From the NCBI GenBank assembly GCA_016712285.1, contig JADJRK010000001.1, forward strand, positions 1,302,001 through 1,366,000: a stretch of DNA of 64,000 nt. Reading direction: 5' to 3'. The notes below the pieces were generated by a model. It was given only the letters and a program-made list of their open reading frames with translations, ran no database searches and was not told the origin of the DNA. Below, piece by piece: positions 61,606 through 64,000 of the stretch (the first letter of the stretch is position 1; each line of letters begins with the position of its first letter). This stretch comes from Planctomycetota bacterium (GTDB lineage: Bacteria > Planctomycetota > UBA8742 > UBA2392). The position numbers were made by a program, and so were the translations under genes.

Positions 61606-63057
61606 CTACGGCTTCAGGCCGGCTATGAACCGAAAGCCCTTGGCGCTCCAGTCTTCGAAGAACCGTTCTGCGGCTGCGCGCTCTGCGCCCTTGGCGTCGA
61701 GCAGCAGCGCGTTGCGGTAGTGCATGGCGCTCATTTCCACGGCTGGCGTAACACGCGCTATGGCTGTCCGCGCGCGCGCGTGGGCTTCGCGCGCACGCTT
61801 GCGGTCACCGGAAAGCCGCCAGATTGTGGCCTCAATGATCGCTGCCAGCGGCGAGCGCATACCGTGAGCCTCGGCCGACGCGGCAGCCCGCTGCAACTCG
61901 CCTTGCAGGCCGGTAACCGGCTTGCCCAGCACTCGCGCCATCAGGCCTGTGTAGTGCGGCATCGGGCTGACCTCGCGCGGCACGCGGCCCTCAGGGCTTT
62001 CCAGAAACCGGGCCGCCTTGTGCAGCGTGTCCGCGTCTTCGGCTGCGGCGGCAAGCAGCCCAAGGTGCAGCCACTTGGGGCCGTCCAATGCCGGCGCATG
62101 GCAGGCATCGGCCGGCGAAAGCACCCCCGCCAGCACCTGTGCCCGCATCAGGGCAGCTTGCGAGTTGCCAATGCGCCGCGCGTCGCACCCCGGCACGTGC
62201 CGGGTCAACGCGGCAATGCCCTCGACCAGTTGCCCATCGTTCACGAGTTGCATGGCATGGGCGCACATCACCACGGACCAGACAGGCAGGCTGCGGGAGT
62301 GTTCATCGGCCAGTGCGGTGATTGCCTCAAGGGTTCGGCGCGACTCGTCCACCTTGCCCATGTCCTGCAGGGTCAGCGCCAGGCGCAATCCCATTTCCAT
62401 GCTCTCTGAGGTGCTCAATTCGCCCCGGGCGAGCGCCAGGCCAAAGCGCTTGCGCATGAAGGCCACCGATGCATCCAAGTGCCGCGCCAAAAACGCGTGA
62501 TGCGCCTGGGCCGTCAGCAGGCGTGTCTCCAACGCTTCGTCGTCGCATAGCCGCGCTAGCTGCACCGCGCTACCCAGCAGGGCGCCGGCGCGCGCGATGT
62601 CCATCTGCTTCAGCGCGGCTTCAAGCTGTGTGAGAATGTTGTCGAGCAGCTCACTGGTGCGCAGGTTCAACCTTGCGCGCAGGCGCTCATGCGTGCCAAG
62701 CGCCTCATCAAGTTCGCGCATCATCTTCAGGCCACGGTCTGAGGCGACGCTGCCAAGCCGCATTCGCGAAACCGCCCCCAGAGCCTCGACAAGCTTCAGC
62801 AGGTCGCCCGCCGTCTGCGACTGGTCCTGTGCCACGTCGGCAACACGCATCGGCCCCTGCCCGGCCATCAGCCACGCCGGGTTAACCCCGAACTCACGGC
62901 ACAGCGCCATGCAGAAGGCGGCGGGCACGCGCGTACCCCCAAGGTAGCGGCTGACGTTCATGAGCGAGGTGCCGGTGCGGCGCGCGATCTCGCTGCGAGA
63001 GGTTTCGCGGGTAAGCACGGTCAGGCGCTCACGCAGGGATGCTTCGTCGTCGCTCAT
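61606..63057 (-). CDS. XRE-type regulator with TPR-like repeats
   Basis: The 483-aa protein starts with a helix-turn-helix (SRSEIARRTGTSLMNVSRYL) in an XRE-like domain (~1-70). About 400 residues of helical repeats follow (TLQDMGKVDESRRTLEAI), similar to TPR regulators. GGAGG precedes the ATG. It reads away from the exported-protein gene at 63168 across a 110-base gap, so it could control that gene (inference). Confidence 0.82.
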   Translation of the reverse strand: MSDDEASLRERLTVLTRETSRSEIARRTGTSLMNVSRYLGGTRVPAAFCMALCREFGVNPAWLMAGQGPMRVADVAQDQSQTAGDLLKLVEALGAVSRMRLGSVASDRGLKMMRELDEALGTHERLRARLNLRTSELLDNILTQLEAALKQMDIARAGALLGSAVQLARLCDDEALETRLLTAQAHHAFLARHLDASVAFMRKRFGLALARGELSTSESMEMGLRLALTLQDMGKVDESRRTLEAITALADEHSRSLPVWSVVMCAHAMQLVNDGQLVEGIAALTRHVPGCDARRIGNSQAALMRAQVLAGVLSPADACHAPALDGPKWLHLGLLAAAAEDADTLHKAARFLESPEGRVPREVSPMPHYTGLMARVLGKPVTGLQGELQRAAASAEAHGMRSPLAAIIEATIWRLSGDRKRAREAHARARTAIARVTPAVEMSAMHYRNALLLDAKGAERAAAERFFEDWSAKGFRFIAGLKP

Positions 63058-63167
63058 GGCGTGCCTCCGTCGCTGGGGGTAACAAATACGTTAGACAAGT
63101 GCGCGGAAGATCTGCAAGTGCGGACAACACTTTCGTGAAATGAGGACGTCCCCAAGGAGGACTTACG

Positions 63168-64000
63168 ATGAACGCACGAATCTTCTGCCTACTTCTTCTC
63201 TGCTTTGGCACTGCACTGGCTGGCCAGGCTTCGGGGTCGGGCTCCGGCACACAAAACCCCGGGGGCGGCACTTCAGGCCCGCCACCAACTTCGACCAACA
63301 CCTACACCGTGACGTCCGCGCAGGACGGCTATGGACCTGCCGGCGCCTGTCGCCTTGTCGCTGGCCGACGACGACCTGACGGCCTGGATCTCGCTGAGCG
63401 GCTACACGCTGCGGTACTTCGGCCAGACCTATGGCCAGTTCCGCGTTGGCAGCAACGGCTACATCCTGATCGGCAACGGCGCCGCGACCACATCCACTTC
63501 GCCGCAGCAAGCCGGCGCGATCGCGCCGTACTGGGCCGACCTCGTGCCCGCGGCAGGCCAGATTGGCTATGAGTTGTCGGTCGAAGGCATCCTGATCGTG
63601 GAATGGCGCGATGTGGATGTACGCGTCGGCGGCACCACGGGCGCATACGCCGTGCGCATGCAGGCGCACATCAACTGCGTCACCGCCGCCATTGAGTTCC
63701 GGTATGCCGTGCCCACAAACGGACTTGCTGGCCCCACCAACGCGACAGCCAACACTGTCTCCGTGTCCGACCTTGTCGGAGTGACCACGCTGGTCGTGCC
63801 GGGCACGGACGCGGGGTTCGTTGAAACCGACGGGTCGGTCAGCAACTGGCCCGCCGACCGCCGCATTCGGTACATCGAGAACGGCCCGATGGGCAACGGT
63901 GACCCCGTGCGCATTGAATCGTCATCGGTACTGCCACAAGGCACGCCGGGGAATGCATACCTGCACCAATTCACGTCTGCGGGTGGCAGCGCCTCACACA
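63168..64000 (+). pseudogene. Exported protein with an internal frameshift, truncated by the window end
   Basis: The ATG follows CCAAGGAGGACTTACG. The first frame encodes a signal peptide (MNARIFCLLLLCFGTALAGQ), a Gly/Ser linker and NTYTVTSAQDGYGPA. At about 63325-63346 the coding pattern moves by one base: the new frame (LPAPVALSLADDDLTAWISL ... RYFGQTYGQFRVGSNGYILIG) then stays open to the window end, while the first frame dissolves into Arg-rich codons and stops at 63572. Either a real frameshift or a sequence error. The rest resembles a secreted beta-sandwich protein; no named family. Confidence 0.65.

Overview
The window comes from a high-GC, diderm, type IV pilus-bearing bacterium. Planctomycetota or a close relative is my best guess. 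The grounds are several Hanks-type Ser/Thr kinases (one membrane-linked with a degenerate active site), an RHS island with beta-sandwich secreted partners, a TPR protein carrying two RNA-polymerase alpha-CTD modules, futalosine-route menaquinone synthesis, an ECF-like sigma factor and abundant intergenic hairpin and short-period repeats. No rRNA or tRNA gene and no CRISPR array was seen. The taxonomic call is inference.

Layout. 0-3.7 kb: the end of a TPR-like gene, then three minus-strand genes for exported proteins built from two, three and one copies of the same ~130-residue module. 3.9-8.3 kb (plus): FmdB zinc ribbon, lipoprotein, TPR/double-alpha-CTD protein, Ser/Thr kinase. 8.4-24.1 kb (minus): one long gene run, pilM-N-O-P-like-Q, polyprenyl synthase, dxs, nadK, GAF/HD-GYP protein, mqnD, polyferredoxin, cysteine desulfurase, aroA, with a good sigma70-type promoter before pilM. 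24.4-26.3 kb: two minor pseudopilins and the major pilin, each unit with a clear terminator. 26.6-35.7 kb (minus): a kinase followed by a cell-envelope glycan cluster (two GT4, MsbA-like ABC exporter, GT9 heptosyltransferase, LPS-kinase-like protein, dual-specificity phosphatase).

35.7-40.4 kb is a lower-GC island: a DDE-transposase remnant, two large REP-like palindromes, an orphan RHS C-terminal tip, and alternating RHS-core fragments and paralogous exported partner genes joined exactly at the partner stop codons. It ends at another copy of the REP-like motif. This looks like a displaced RHS tip/partner cassette array and is the best candidate for an undescribed system.

40.4-46.2 kb: a large receptor-type kinase and a set of small membrane proteins with Pro-rich tails or zinc ribbons, interrupted by a shortened NeuB/SAF-like gene. 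46.4-56.8 kb: aldehyde dehydrogenase, methyltransferase, DUF6064-like protein, tgt, ABC permease, PilZ protein, inositolphosphotransferase-like PAP2 protein, ECF-type sigma factor. 57-61.6 kb: atypical membrane kinase, TPM-domain protein and Tim44-like zinc-ribbon protein in one run. 61.6-64 kb: an XRE/TPR regulator and a frameshifted exported protein cut by the window end.

The intergenic DNA is unusually rich in structured repeats of three classes: arrays of 17-nt hairpins (7-bp stem, 3-nt loop) whose stems change but stay paired; heptanucleotide tandem repeats of several different sequences, some abutting start codons; and long hairpins whose arms are 9-nt-period repeats.
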